Positions 1 through 7,430 are shown, counted from the first letter of the stretch. The stretch: DNA of 20,565 nt from Candidatus Poribacteria bacterium (GCA_028818995.1 JAPPMR010000554.1:1-20565); one strand, 5' to 3'. Numbers and translations: made by a program. The notes: generated by a model from the sequence alone, not told the origin.

Positions 1-376
1 AACGGAAGAATTCACTCCGATCCCACGAGGCAATCATACCTCTTTGAGCCGTCTTCACCCATGCCGCGAGCGTAATTTCCGGAAATACGTCGGCATAATG
101 ATGATTTCTCACCGAAATAAAGTTTGCTGCGCCACCTGGGAATTCCATACACCCGTTAACTTTGCCTTCTTCCACAACCTTAAGATCCCCACGTATCACA
201 CCATCATTTCCATTTTCTGACTTATCCAAGATGTCTCCTTCTTCAAGGCTATCCTCGTCAAAACTATAATAGATGATAAGCTCATTTTCACTGATGCCCT
301 GCGCTTGGGCAGTTAGCACGGGGACTGTTAGTATAAGCGTTAAAGCCAAAAGTTTTAAAATCACAGTGGTTTTCAT
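1..376 (-). CDS. Secreted LamG-domain protein, 3' end cut off by window edge
   Basis: This is the N-terminal ~125 residues of a LamG (concanavalin A-like, Laminin_G_3 type) protein; the rest lies outside the window. The ATG is at 376-374 on the minus strand, preceded by a good ribosome binding site (AAGGAGAG). A Sec signal peptide (MKTTVILKLLALTLILTVPV, then LTAQA) precedes the LamG start, visible as the ELIIYYSFDE segment, and the reading continues to the WDRSEFFR segment. The gene aligns without any net gap to the neighbouring LamG gene at 975-1350, so the two are tandem duplicates. The first ~87 window bases are nearly identical to the paralogue while the signal-peptide half is clearly more diverged. 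It is probably last in an operon with the two PhyH genes upstream. The ligand is unknown; carbohydrate binding or adhesion is the usual suggestion for the fold. Confidence 0.88.
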   Translation of the reverse strand, partial: MKTTVILKLLALTLILTVPVLTAQAQGISENELIIYYSFDEDSLEEGDILDKSENGNDGVIRGDLKVVEEGKVNGCMEFPGGAANFISVRNHHYADVFPEITLAAWVKTAQRGMIASWDRSEFFR

Positions 377-525
377 TTTACTCTCCTTAAGTTTATAGAC
401 ACCTTAAAGGTGCATTAATTGAAGCTCATTAGATTGATTTGAACAAACCTATCTCATGTAAAATTTAATGGCATAAAAGCCCTACGCCAATAACTATACC
501 TCATTAAATGGTAATTAGGTTATTC

Positions 526-1350
526 CTATTTCTTGCTTTTAATCCTTCCCCATGTAATGCTCAATTTGTCCACAGGTTCGACTGCAAAGGGATCTCCCTG
601 GGATTTATAGAGTGTTTCTACCTCATCTCCAGAAAGTGATCGATGAAACAGAAAGAATTCATCCATCAACCCATTGAAAGCCCAGTTAGGTCCCGTGCCG
701 CCACCAAAAGCACCAGCTTCCGAACCGATACCGATAAATCCGTAACGTGTGATCGCCTTTCCGATCTCTTTGGTGTTTGTATCTGTGACTGCTTCCACGT
801 CCAATTCACCATCAACGTAGATCCGTTTCAATTCAGCATCAAAGGTTGCCACAACATGATGCCAATCGTCATCAGCGACATCAGTTTTTCCAAACCAATC
901 CCTGATGGGACAACAGACATCAAAACCGACAAAGGTTGTTGCTGCGTTTCCACCTACGTCATCGCCTACAGCAAAACGGAAGAATTCACTCCGATCCCAC
1001 GAGGCAATCATACCTCTTTGAGCCGTCTTAACCCACGCCGCGAGCGTAATTTCCGGAAATAAGTTGGCATAATGGTGCTCTCGCACTGCAATATAGTTGG
1101 CAGCGCCGCCTGGAAACTCCATGCTCTCGTTGACTTTGCCCTCATCCACAATCTTGAGATTACCACGTATCACACCATGATTTTCATTTTCTGACCCATC
1201 CAAAACCTCTCCCTTTTCAAGGGTGTCCTTATCAAAGCTATAATAGATGATAAGTTCATCAGCACTGATGCCCCGCGCATGGGTAGTCAACGCTGGGACT
1301 GTCAGTATTAGTGTTAACATCAAAAACTTTAAAATAATAGTGGTTTTCAT
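526..1350 (-). CDS. Secreted LamG-domain protein with C-terminal TWG tail
   Basis: This 274-residue protein has a signal peptide (residues 1 to about 26, hydrophobic core ILKFLMLTLILTVPALT) and one LamG / concanavalin A-like domain filling about residues 33-250. Hallmarks are YYSFD (36-40), AAWVK (104-108), DDWHHVVATFD (161-171), RIYVDGEL (176-183) and FNGLMDEFFLFHRSLS (225-240). It ends in the tail VEPVDKLSITWGRIKSKK, shared with the four plus-strand LamG proteins and with the unrelated protein at 19249-20163. The start ATG has an AAAAAGGAGC ribosome binding site. It lies 53 bp after a PhyH gene and 149 bp before a second, partial LamG copy, so co-transcription with both is likely. The paired Cys of the plus-strand array is absent; instead there is an adjacent CC at 146-147. 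Function is likely binding at the cell surface or in the periplasm; the ligand cannot be read from the sequence. Confidence 0.9.
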   Translation of the reverse strand: MKTTIILKFLMLTLILTVPALTTHARGISADELIIYYSFDKDTLEKGEVLDGSENENHGVIRGNLKIVDEGKVNESMEFPGGAANYIAVREHHYANLFPEITLAAWVKTAQRGMIASWDRSEFFRFAVGDDVGGNAATTFVGFDVCCPIRDWFGKTDVADDDWHHVVATFDAELKRIYVDGELDVEAVTDTNTKEIGKAITRYGFIGIGSEAGAFGGGTGPNWAFNGLMDEFFLFHRSLSGDEVETLYKSQGDPFAVEPVDKLSITWGRIKSKK

Positions 1351-1403
1351 TATAATGCTCCTTTTTATAGTAGATGCGTTTCAACGCGTAAATTTTAGTT
1401 TGG

Positions 1404-2237
1404 CTAAGAATATCCTCCTATACCTAACAACATTCGCTCCTCCATATCTGCGTCTTTCAGAAAAGTTTGGGTCAACCCATCTTCAGGCGGATCACCTCCG
1501 TGCGGTGATCTCCGCAACCACGTTGGTGTATAACCAAGAATTAACATTCTCCGTTTTGAACGGAGTGTTGGCAACGCACGATGCCAGAGATTGCCATGAA
1601 TAAGTACAGCGCCTCCAGCTTTCACCTGAAGTTTTACTTCGCCATCTATTGGTTCATAAATGTTTGGCGTTGCCTTGTCTAACCAGTCGTGGGAACCTGG
1701 CACAACAACAACTGCACCCGTATCTTCGTTTAAATCGTCAAGATAAATAAGGCAATCAATACAGTGTGGTCTTGAAAACCATAGCGGTATCGGATTAGAA
1801 ACAACGCGCATGTGTTGATGCCAGGGTGTTTGATGCTGCCTGTCATCACCAGGGTAAGTAATTCGAGCACTCAATCCGCGTAGCCGAACCAGCGGCCCCA
1901 TCATTGCCCGCACAATTGACAAAACAGGTTGAAATTTTAGGAGTTCAAGAAACGCCTTGTCCTTATCCATCAGATGGCGCGGAATAAAACCCCACCCACG
2001 TTTTGAGGCGATTGCACTATCTCGTTTCTCCCATTCGCGTTCTTCTAATCTGTCAAGCGCGTCTCTCAGTTTTTGAAGTGCCTCTCCTTGAAAGAGTGCT
2101 TCACGAATGAGGTAACCCGTCTCAGCAAATGCCTGCAATTCTTCGGGAGTAGCATGGACTTTCACATCCCAGTGTTGTCCAGTTTCACCGGGGTTATGGA
2201 CATTTAAGACTTCGTAATGAAGTGTGTGTTGTTCCAT
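1404..2237 (-). CDS. PhyH-family oxygenase with altered HxH iron motif
   Basis: A 277-residue member of the phytanoyl-CoA dioxygenase (PhyH) superfamily, cytoplasmic, with no signal peptide. These enzymes are Fe(II)/2-oxoglutarate-dependent oxygenases with a HxD...H facial triad. The scaffold is well kept: TPWHQHMR at 137-144, the loop DLNEDTGAVVVVPGSH at 168-183, and the distal LIHGNLWHR at 212-220 with His219 as probable ligand and basic residues 226-230 for 2-oxoglutarate. The unusual point is that the usual Asp of HxD is His: His140-Gln-His142, from codon CAC where GAC would give Asp. Its neighbour at 2293-3081 keeps HxD. The start ATG is preceded by a weak ribosome binding site and lies 55 bp after that neighbour, so the two are likely co-transcribed. 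The substrate is unknown. Confidence is high for the family, low for enzymatic activity. Confidence 0.9.
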   Translation of the reverse strand: MEQHTLHYEVLNVHNPGETGQHWDVKVHATPEELQAFAETGYLIREALFQGEALQKLRDALDRLEEREWEKRDSAIASKRGWGFIPRHLMDKDKAFLELLKFQPVLSIVRAMMGPLVRLRGLSARITYPGDDRQHQTPWHQHMRVVSNPIPLWFSRPHCIDCLIYLDDLNEDTGAVVVVPGSHDWLDKATPNIYEPIDGEVKLQVKAGGAVLIHGNLWHRALPTLRSKRRMLILGYTPTWLRRSPHGGDPPEDGLTQTFLKDADMEERMLLGIGGYS

Positions 2238-2292
2238 ACTTATCTCGCTATGTTATGTTTTGGTATAACGCGGCATGAAGATTCATATAGCA

Positions 2293-3081
2293 CTACCATT
2301 TCAAAAAATCTCCTGGAAGACGCGAACCGGGATAGTTTCCATTTTCATCTCGATTAGCAATCGATTCAGGAATTTCGTCATCCCAATAATCAGGAACGGT
2401 GTTTGGTCGGCTGTGCCATGCTAAAATCAAGGTTCGTCGTGTATCCGTATGATTTTTGTGAGCGGCGTGTAAGAGACGCGCATCTGCTATTACTAATGAA
2501 CCTGCTTTAGCACACACATCCACCTGATCTGGATGGTCACTGAACATGATAGGATCGTCTTCAGCAATAAATCGTGCTCCCTGTTCATGCGCTGGCACAA
2601 GTTGGTCATGCAAATCAATACGTTTGAGATGTGTACCGGGAATTACCTTTAAACAACCGTTTTCCCGTGTGGTATCCGAAAGATAGTAATTGAGAAAAAT
2701 GGTCTGAGGCCACGGAGAACAACTGAGCGGGTCATTCCAACGCATCCAATCCTGATGCCAATAGAGTGGAGGCCCACCAGCTTCTTTTGTTAAGATAATA
2801 ATCCCGCCTGATGCGGCGAAATCTCCAAAACCGAGCTGCTCCAACGCATCTCGTGACGGCTGCCACTCCAACAGTCTTTTAATATATGGATTGTCTTCTC
2901 CGCGTACATTCACGTGCTGCCCTTGATAAACCATCTCGTCAGGTTCTTCATGACCTGAGATGAGTCGTTCCGATTCATCGTGCAGTTCCTGCAAGAACTC
3001 CTCTGTCAACACATCGTCCACAATGCAGAAGCCGTCGCGTAGCATTTGATTTCGTTTTTCTAAGGCGACTTCAGGTGTCAT
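2293..3081 (-). CDS. PhyH-family Fe(II)/2-oxoglutarate oxygenase
   Basis: A 262-residue phytanoyl-CoA dioxygenase-family protein expected to hydroxylate or otherwise oxidise an unknown organic substrate using Fe(II), O2 and 2-oxoglutarate. The facial triad is visible: His109-Gln-Asp111 in PPLYWHQDWMRW, and a distal His (205 or 208) in ADARLLHAAHKN, with Arg215/216 (TRRTLILAW) in the place expected for 2-oxoglutarate binding. The structural loop TRENGCLKVIPGTHLKR (138-154) is typical of the family. There is no signal peptide, so it is cytoplasmic. The start is supported by AAGGAGC 7 bases upstream and by a promoter-like pair just before it. It appears to be the first gene of a minus-strand operon with a second, HxH-bearing PhyH gene and two LamG genes. 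PhyH genes are often expanded in sponge-associated bacteria, but nothing here identifies the substrate. Confidence 0.92.
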   Translation of the reverse strand: MTPEVALEKRNQMLRDGFCIVDDVLTEEFLQELHDESERLISGHEEPDEMVYQGQHVNVRGEDNPYIKRLLEWQPSRDALEQLGFGDFAASGGIIILTKEAGGPPLYWHQDWMRWNDPLSCSPWPQTIFLNYYLSDTTRENGCLKVIPGTHLKRIDLHDQLVPAHEQGARFIAEDDPIMFSDHPDQVDVCAKAGSLVIADARLLHAAHKNHTDTRRTLILAWHSRPNTVPDYWDDEIPESIANRDENGNYPGSRLPGDFLKW

Positions 3082-3115
3082 CCAATTTGCTCCTTAAATT
3101 TTGAAATTTAACCAA

Positions 3116-3144
3116 ATTTTACACAAAATTACTTAAGTACACAA
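3116..3144 (-). promoter_or_regulatory. Candidate sigma70-type promoter for the PhyH-LamG operon
   Basis: Read on the minus strand, TTGTGT (3144-3139) and TAAAAT (3121-3116) are separated by exactly 17 bases. The -10 element ends about 35 bases before the ATG at 3081, which leaves a short leader holding the AAGGAGC ribosome binding site. The match is by eye in an AT-rich region, so chance is possible. Confidence 0.4.
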
Positions 3145-3193
3145 CATTTTTTTATTAGGTTTGTAAAGTTTTTAACATAATTCATGCTTTTTT

Positions 3194-3257
3194 CTTGTAG
3201 GAGGGTTTTATAAACCCAACTGAATAAGGTATCGGCGTTGAAAACACCTCCTACAAG
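3194..3257. repeat. Inverted repeat with 11-bp perfect arms
   Basis: CTTGTAGGAGG (3194-3204) is the exact reverse complement of CCTCCTACAAG (3247-3257). A smaller perfect hairpin, GGGTTT-TAT-AAACCC (3203-3217), is nested at its left side. It lies in the long non-coding gap between the divergently transcribed PhyH and tatA genes. It could be a small palindromic repeat of the kind scattered through this window or a transcript-level stem-loop; it does not resemble a standard terminator because no T-run follows on either strand. Confidence 0.6.
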
Positions 3258-3322
3258 AGGTATTGGTTTCGTTTGCCCATACAACTTGCGATATACTTCA
3301 AACCATTTATTAAACTCATGTT

Positions 3323-3745
3323 ATACCATTTCTATATGACTATATTACATTATCCAGTAGGTCAGGTTGAGTTTACGAAACCTATAGGCGTCAATTTAAG
3401 AAAACGTTTGGCATTTCTTGAACATGGTTCAATACCCATTATTATTAAAACTGTCCCATATTTAGTCCCGTAGGGACGATATGTTTATAGAAAAACGGTG
3501 AACAACTCCTCTTTAGTCCCGTAGGGACGATATGTAGAAAATATGTCGTTGGGATACACATATCGTCCCTACGGGACTGAAGACACTGCCACAACGGATT
3601 TATCCGCTAAATTGATGCCTATGGGTTGAGTTTACGAAACCCGACATGCACGAGGTGATATGAATTACGTGTCGGGTTTCGCTTCTACCCGACCTACAAA
3701 TAATCATAGAAATCCGATTTGACGTTTTTCAATTAGAAATGGTAT
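3323..3745. repeat. MITE-like nested inverted-repeat element
   Basis: ATACCATTTCT (3323-3333) and AGAAATGGTAT (3735-3745) are perfect 11-bp inverted termini of a ~423-bp non-coding block. Inside is a second pair of inverted arms (3381-3398 against 3608-3625, 16 of 18 matching). An 18-bp direct repeat, GGTTGAGTTTACGAAACC, occurs at 3365-3382 and 3624-3641 next to those arms. There is also a 12-bp perfect hairpin stem CGAAACCCGACA (3635-3646) / TGTCGGGTTTCG (3670-3681), and a further GTCGGGT / ACCCGAC pair (3671-3677, 3687-3693). No transposase is encoded. The left end resembles a sequence at 19081-19112. The best reading is a non-autonomous mobile element, or several inserted into one another. 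The 66-codon reading frame at 3273-3473 covers part of this and is not considered a gene. Confidence 0.55.
3464..3578. repeat. Three copies of a 21-bp palindromic repeat
   Basis: The unit begins AGTCCCGTAGGGACGATATG and is 21 bp including a final T. It occurs at 3464-3484 and 3515-3535 in direct orientation and at 3558-3578 inverted, all three exact. Each unit carries its own small stem GTCCC-GTA-GGGAC. Copies two and three face each other across 22 bases, so they could also form one long 21-bp stem. Spacings are unequal (30 and 22 bases) and orientation is mixed, which argues against CRISPR. It looks like an interspersed REP-like repeat nested in the MITE-like block. Confidence 0.75.
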
Positions 3746-3748
3746 TAT
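3719..3748 (+). promoter_or_regulatory. Candidate promoter upstream of tatA
   Basis: TTGACG (3719-3724) and TATTAT (3743-3748) are separated by 18 bases, a fair sigma70-like pair. It overlaps the right end of the MITE-like block and lies about 126 bases before the tatA start, so the element may have supplied the promoter. The remaining non-coding DNA from 3749 to 3862 is AT-rich and shows no further clear structure. Confidence 0.3.
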
Positions 3749-3874
3749 TAAGTTTCCAAAATGGCTCAATGTAAATTTAAGGTGAAATTATTTTCTTAAT
3801 GTGGTAAAATATATTTCAATATTACCGTTTATCTTTTTTAGAACACAAACTATGTTATAAATGGAGGCAGAAAG

Positions 3875-4078
3875 ATGAGTTTTGGTCCGACAGAATTACT
3901 GATTTTGTTAGCGATTGTATTGCTCTTATTTGGTGCAAAGAAGTTACCCGAATTAGCCCGTGGGCTTGGTAAAAGTGTTACAAATTTTAAGTCTGGACTC
4001 AACGAAGAGTTAGACAATGAAACTGAAGTAACTGCACAACGAGAAAAGGAAACACCACAGAAAGAGGAAACTGGCTAA
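3875..4078 (+). CDS. tatA: Twin-arginine translocase subunit TatA
   Basis: A 67-residue TatA/TatE-type protein. TatA forms the protein-conducting part of the Tat pathway, which exports folded proteins across the inner membrane with TatC. Visible features are a short N-terminal region with the family's polar residue (Glu7), a single transmembrane helix (about 6-19), the signature [16 protein letters not shown] (19-34) with the Phe-Gly hinge and Pro25, an amphipathic helix to about residue 45, and a highly charged C-terminal tail. The length is normal for TatA and short for TatB. The ATG follows a GGAGG ribosome binding site at 3863-3867. No tatC or tatB gene is in the window, so this is an isolated copy. 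The next gene starts 13 bp after its stop, which suggests co-transcription. Confidence 0.95.
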   Translation: MSFGPTELLILLAIVLLLFGAKKLPELARGLGKSVTNFKSGLNEELDNETEVTAQREKETPQKEETG

Positions 4079-4091
4079 TTTTTAATTAAAA

Positions 4092-4421
4092 ATGAAAGAA
4101 AAATTACCTGATTTTCTTCAGGGTGTCATAGAAGAATATCCTGAAGTTTGGAAAGCGTATCAGACATTAGGCGAAGCGTGCGGCACTGCCGGACCTCTTG
4201 ACCCCAAAACGGTGCGACTTGTCAAACTGGGTTTGGCTATCGGTGCGAAGTCTGAAGGTGCGGTGCATTCACATACTCGCCGTGCACTCCGTGAAGGAAT
4301 CACGCGAGAGGAGATTCAACAAGTGGCACTACTGGCGGTAACTTCCATCGGTTGGTCTTCAAGTATGGCAGCTTTGTCTTGGATTCAGGATGTCGTAGAT
4401 AAACAGACACAGTCCGATTGA
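4092..4421 (+). CDS. Carboxymuconolactone decarboxylase (CMD)-family protein without catalytic cysteines
   Basis: A 109-residue all-helical protein of the CMD/AhpD superfamily. The recognisable core is DPKTVRLVKLGLAIGAKSEG (37-56) followed by AVHSHTRRALREGITREEIQQVALLAV (57-83). In AhpD-type peroxidase reductants this helix carries a CxxC pair; here it reads AVHSHT, and the only cysteine is Cys30 outside the motif. A thiol peroxidase role is therefore unlikely, and the acid/base residues Glu55 and His61 are the best candidates for any activity. There is no signal peptide. The start has no evident Shine-Dalgarno and follows tatA by 13 bp; its stop is 10 bp before the TPR gene. The substrate is unknown, and the name indicates family membership only. 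Confidence 0.85.
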   Translation: MKEKLPDFLQGVIEEYPEVWKAYQTLGEACGTAGPLDPKTVRLVKLGLAIGAKSEGAVHSHTRRALREGITREEIQQVALLAVTSIGWSSSMAALSWIQDVVDKQTQSD

Positions 4422-4431
4422 GAAGATTCGC

Positions 4432-5703
4432 ATGGAAGTTGCTCATAGCCCCCAACACTTCATGTTTACAAAACTTGCTTGTGCAGTTTTAATCCTCACG
4501 ACTGCTTTGTCGCTTATTCCGTCTATTAGTAAGACTGAAACAGCAATGTCGGAAATGCAACAAGGAATGGAGTACGTCAAACTCCGACTCTACCCGCAGG
4601 CAGTTGATACCTTCAATTCAATCTTATCACGAAATCCAACAGATATAAGTGCAATTTTTCAATTGGCGAATGTCTATAAGCTGCAAGATGAATTGGAATT
4701 AGCGATAGAAACATTCAACAAGATTTTTATAATTGCTGACACAAAAAATATACCTATAAATGATCGGGTACACGGGTTTACTCACCTTGCTCTCTCAGAA
4801 ATATACTGCAAACAGAGCAAATTGGATATTGCTGAGCAGCAGGCAATGGAAGCAGTTCAAAGATGTCCTACGAATGCTGATATGTATTACCGTCTCGGTT
4901 ATATCCACACACATCAAGCGAAATTTGACAAGGCATTGACAGCATTTAAGCGAACACTTACACTTAAACCTGATTTTGCCGAAGTCTATGAATGGCTCGG
5001 ATTAATTGCGCTTATGCAACATAAACCAGAGGAAGCGATAACACACTATAAGGTCGCAATTCAGAAGAAACCGTATATTCAGAGTGCCTACTATAACCTT
5101 GCTAAAGCCTACCGACTCATTGGGGATATGGAATCAGCAACGGAACAACTGAAACTTTTCCAGCAGATGAAAATCTACTACGACAAGACTTATGCAATTG
5201 AAGGCACTTTGGCAGAAGACCCATCAAACGCTGCGCTTCGGCTAAAATTAGCGGAAATTCATGTGGCACACAAACATATTCCAGCAGCAATCGCTACTTA
5301 CCAAGCGCTGATTCGGTTGAATCCTGAGTTCATAGCAGGATATGATAAGTTGGGAAGATTGTATATGGAACTGAATATGCCACAGCACGCGATACCGCTT
5401 TTCCTTAAGGTAATCAAACTGAATCCTAATGCTGTAGAGGCACATGTCCGATTGGGATGGCTCTATACTACTCAAAAAGCGTTTGGCAAGGCAGAAGCAC
5501 ATTTGCAAAAGGCTATAGAAAAAATGCCGAAACTTGCTTTGGCATATCACGGACTGGCTGAGATTTATATACAACAAGGACACATTGCAAAAGCAATTAA
5601 CACCTACCAACACATCACACAAATTCAACCTGACGATAAAGACGCTTGGGCAGCGTTGCAAAACTTAGAACGTTTGAAAAAGGGGGAACAAACGAAGCGA
5701 TAA
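4432..5703 (+). CDS. Exported or membrane-anchored TPR-repeat protein
   Basis: A 423-residue protein made of about ten tetratricopeptide repeats covering residues 39-250 and 266-410, with typical W/L-G-Y-A-P spacing, for example MYYRLGYIHTHQAKFDKALT (151-170) and YDKLGRLYMELNMPQHAIPL (304-323). An N-terminal hydrophobic segment (about 13-32, FTKLACAVLILTTALSLIPS) is a signal peptide or anchor, so the repeats probably act in the periplasm. TPRs mediate protein-protein contacts; the partner is not identifiable. The ATG at 4432 has a weak GAGAAG upstream. An ATG at 4462 would give a more compact signal peptide but has no ribosome binding site. The gene lies between the CMD-like gene (10 bp) and the CRTAC1-like gene (26 bp) and is probably in one transcript with them. 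Confidence 0.9.
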   Translation: MEVAHSPQHFMFTKLACAVLILTTALSLIPSISKTETAMSEMQQGMEYVKLRLYPQAVDTFNSILSRNPTDISAIFQLANVYKLQDELELAIETFNKIFIIADTKNIPINDRVHGFTHLALSEIYCKQSKLDIAEQQAMEAVQRCPTNADMYYRLGYIHTHQAKFDKALTAFKRTLTLKPDFAEVYEWLGLIALMQHKPEEAITHYKVAIQKKPYIQSAYYNLAKAYRLIGDMESATEQLKLFQQMKIYYDKTYAIEGTLAEDPSNAALRLKLAEIHVAHKHIPAAIATYQALIRLNPEFIAGYDKLGRLYMELNMPQHAIPLFLKVIKLNPNAVEAHVRLGWLYTTQKAFGKAEAHLQKAIEKMPKLALAYHGLAEIYIQQGHIAKAINTYQHITQIQPDDKDAWAALQNLERLKKGEQTKR

Positions 5704-5729
5704 ATTTCTATAGATTATCGGTTATTTTT

Positions 5730-7430
5730 ATGCTAATGATTAACCATCTTCGCACTCCATATTTTTATCTCCTATTCATATCAGCACTCATCACTAATTT
5801 TGTAGGTTTTCAATACTGCATTCCCGCTTCAGCAGAACCAATTTTTGTTGACGTTACTGAGTCTGCGGGTATCACGTTTGAACATACCGATGGTAGAAGC
5901 GGCAAAAGGCTTTTCAATGAATTTCTCGGTTCCGGTGGCGGTTTTTTCGATTATGATAATGATGGTGACCTTGATCTTTATCTTGTAAACGGTGCGATTC
6001 AGACAAATGATCCTCAAGATAAAACATTACATAATGTACTTTACCGAAACAACGGCAATGGCACTTTCACCGATGTAACCGAAAAAGTAGGTGTAGGCAG
6101 CACCGCTTACGGCACAGGTGCTACTGTCGGTGATTACGATAACGATGGTGACCTTGATCTTTATGTTACTAACTTTGGTAAAGATCAACTTTATCAAAAT
6201 AATGGTGATGGGACATTTACAGATGTGACAGAGCAAGTAGGAGTGGGAAACCTAAACTGGGGAACGAGCTGTGCTTTTGCAGATGTTAATAACGATGGAT
6301 ATTTAGACCTCTATGTGGCAAACTACGCAGCGTATAATCCGAAGGATGATAAACAGTGTAAAGAGCGCGGGGTTCACGTTTATTGTGGTCCTCATGCCTA
6401 TCCAGCAGTTCATGACACGTTCTATAAAAACAATGGAGACGGCACGTTCACCGATATTTCTATCATATCTCGTCCCTCTGACCTGATTTCTCAGCACGGA
6501 TTAGGTGTGACATTTGGTGATTACGACGGTGATGGTGATGCTGATTTATATGTGGCGAACGATCAAGATCCAAACTTTCTATTTCAAAACGATGGAAAAG
6601 GACATTTTTTAGAACTTGCATTAATTTCTGGTGTTTGCTACAATGATATGGGTAAAGAAGAAGCTGGAATGGGAACTGATTTCGGTGACTATGACAACGA
6701 CGGGAAGTTTGACATTACTGTTAGCAATTACCAGACAGAGACAAATACCCTTTATCACAATCATGACAGCAATTTCTTTATTGATAACACGATAGCGTCG
6801 GGGATAGCCGAAGTAACACACGGCTACCTTGGATGGGGTATTAAGTTTTTTGATTATGATAACGACGGATACCAAGACATTTTTGTGGCGAATGGCCACT
6901 TGATGGATAACATCTCCGTACTTGAAAAGCACGTGACTTATCCACAAAGAAATCTACTGTTTAGGAATTTAGGTGATGGCACGTTCACCAACGTGATGCC
7001 TCAGAAAGATGGTTTGAGTTTGAAAAAGGTCAGTCGCGGTGCTGCTATCGGCGATTACGACAACGATGGTGATCTTGATATTCTCGTTACCAACTGCAAT
7101 CAACGTCCAGACTTACTTCAAAATGCAGTTGGCAATCAGAACAATTGGGTGCAAATTCAGGTTGTCGGACAGAAAAGCAACCGTTCTGGAATTGGGGTAA
7201 AAATAAAGATTGTGACAGGAACACACGTTCAGTACCGAGAGGTGCAAAGCGGTGGGAGTTATCTCTCTTTCCACGATCTGCGGGCACATTTTGGTGTTGG
7301 AAAGGCGGATCAGATTGATCTCCTTGAGATTCGGTGGCCTTCGGGACAAATTGACAAAAAGACGCAACTCCTTGTTAACCATAAATATTTGGCTGTTGAA
7401 GGAGAAAAAATTGTTTCAATCAATAATTGA
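5730..7430 (+). CDS. CRTAC1-like secreted protein with FG-GAP/VCBS repeats and ASPIC/UnbV domain
   Basis: A 566-residue exported protein. After a signal peptide ending near ASA (34-36) come seven Ca-binding loops of the DxDxDG type in VCBS/FG-GAP repeats, centred near residues 74, 135, 185, 264, 320, 375 and 442 (DYDNDGDLDLYVTNFG is typical). These are expected to build a beta-propeller. The Cys210/Cys219 pair (KQCKERG...VYCGP) is characteristic of the family. Residues about 470-556 are the ASPIC/UnbV domain (NNWVQIQVVG, SGIGVKIKI, QSGGSYLSFHDLRAHFGVG, LLEIRWPSG). I chose ATG 5730 (or 5736) over a TTG at 5646, because the latter would overlap the TPR gene by 58 bp and put a hydrophilic stretch before the signal peptide. 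No TWG tail is present; the protein ends IVSINN. The first LamG gene begins 6 bp after its stop. A surface adhesive or binding role is inferred. Confidence 0.92.
   Translation: MLMINHLRTPYFYLLFISALITNFVGFQYCIPASAEPIFVDVTESAGITFEHTDGRSGKRLFNEFLGSGGGFFDYDNDGDLDLYLVNGAIQTNDPQDKTLHNVLYRNNGNGTFTDVTEKVGVGSTAYGTGATVGDYDNDGDLDLYVTNFGKDQLYQNNGDGTFTDVTEQVGVGNLNWGTSCAFADVNNDGYLDLYVANYAAYNPKDDKQCKERGVHVYCGPHAYPAVHDTFYKNNGDGTFTDISIISRPSDLISQHGLGVTFGDYDGDGDADLYVANDQDPNFLFQNDGKGHFLELALISGVCYNDMGKEEAGMGTDFGDYDNDGKFDITVSNYQTETNTLYHNHDSNFFIDNTIASGIAEVTHGYLGWGIKFFDYDNDGYQDIFVANGHLMDNISVLEKHVTYPQRNLLFRNLGDGTFTNVMPQKDGLSLKKVSRGAAIGDYDNDGDLDILVTNCNQRPDLLQNAVGNQNNWVQIQVVGQKSNRSGIGVKIKIVTGTHVQYREVQSGGSYLSFHDLRAHFGVGKADQIDLLEIRWPSGQIDKKTQLLVNHKYLAVEGEKIVSINN

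Noticed and set aside
643..1062. Antisense open frame opposite the minus-strand LamG gene
   Set aside because: Lies wholly inside a well-supported gene and its translation resembles nothing known.
3273..3473. 66-codon plus-strand reading frame
   Set aside because: It crosses the MITE-like terminal repeat and part of the 21-bp repeat, has no ribosome binding site and resembles no known family.
3464..3578. Possible mini-CRISPR array (three identical ~21-bp repeats)
   Set aside because: Spacers are unequal, the third copy is inverted, the repeats are strongly palindromic and no cas gene is nearby.
3875..4078. Could be tatB rather than tatA
   Set aside because: The length (67 residues), the [14 protein letters not shown] signature and the short acidic tail fit TatA/E; TatB proteins are longer.
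5646..5729. Extended N-terminus of the CRTAC1-like protein from a TTG at 5646
   Set aside because: It would overlap the TPR gene by 58 bp and put hydrophilic residues before a good signal peptide; ATG 5730 or 5736 is more plausible.
5829..7382. Several antisense open frames opposite the CRTAC1-like gene
   Set aside because: They arise from the repeated Asp/Asn/Gly codons of the Ca-binding loops and have no start signals or family resemblance.
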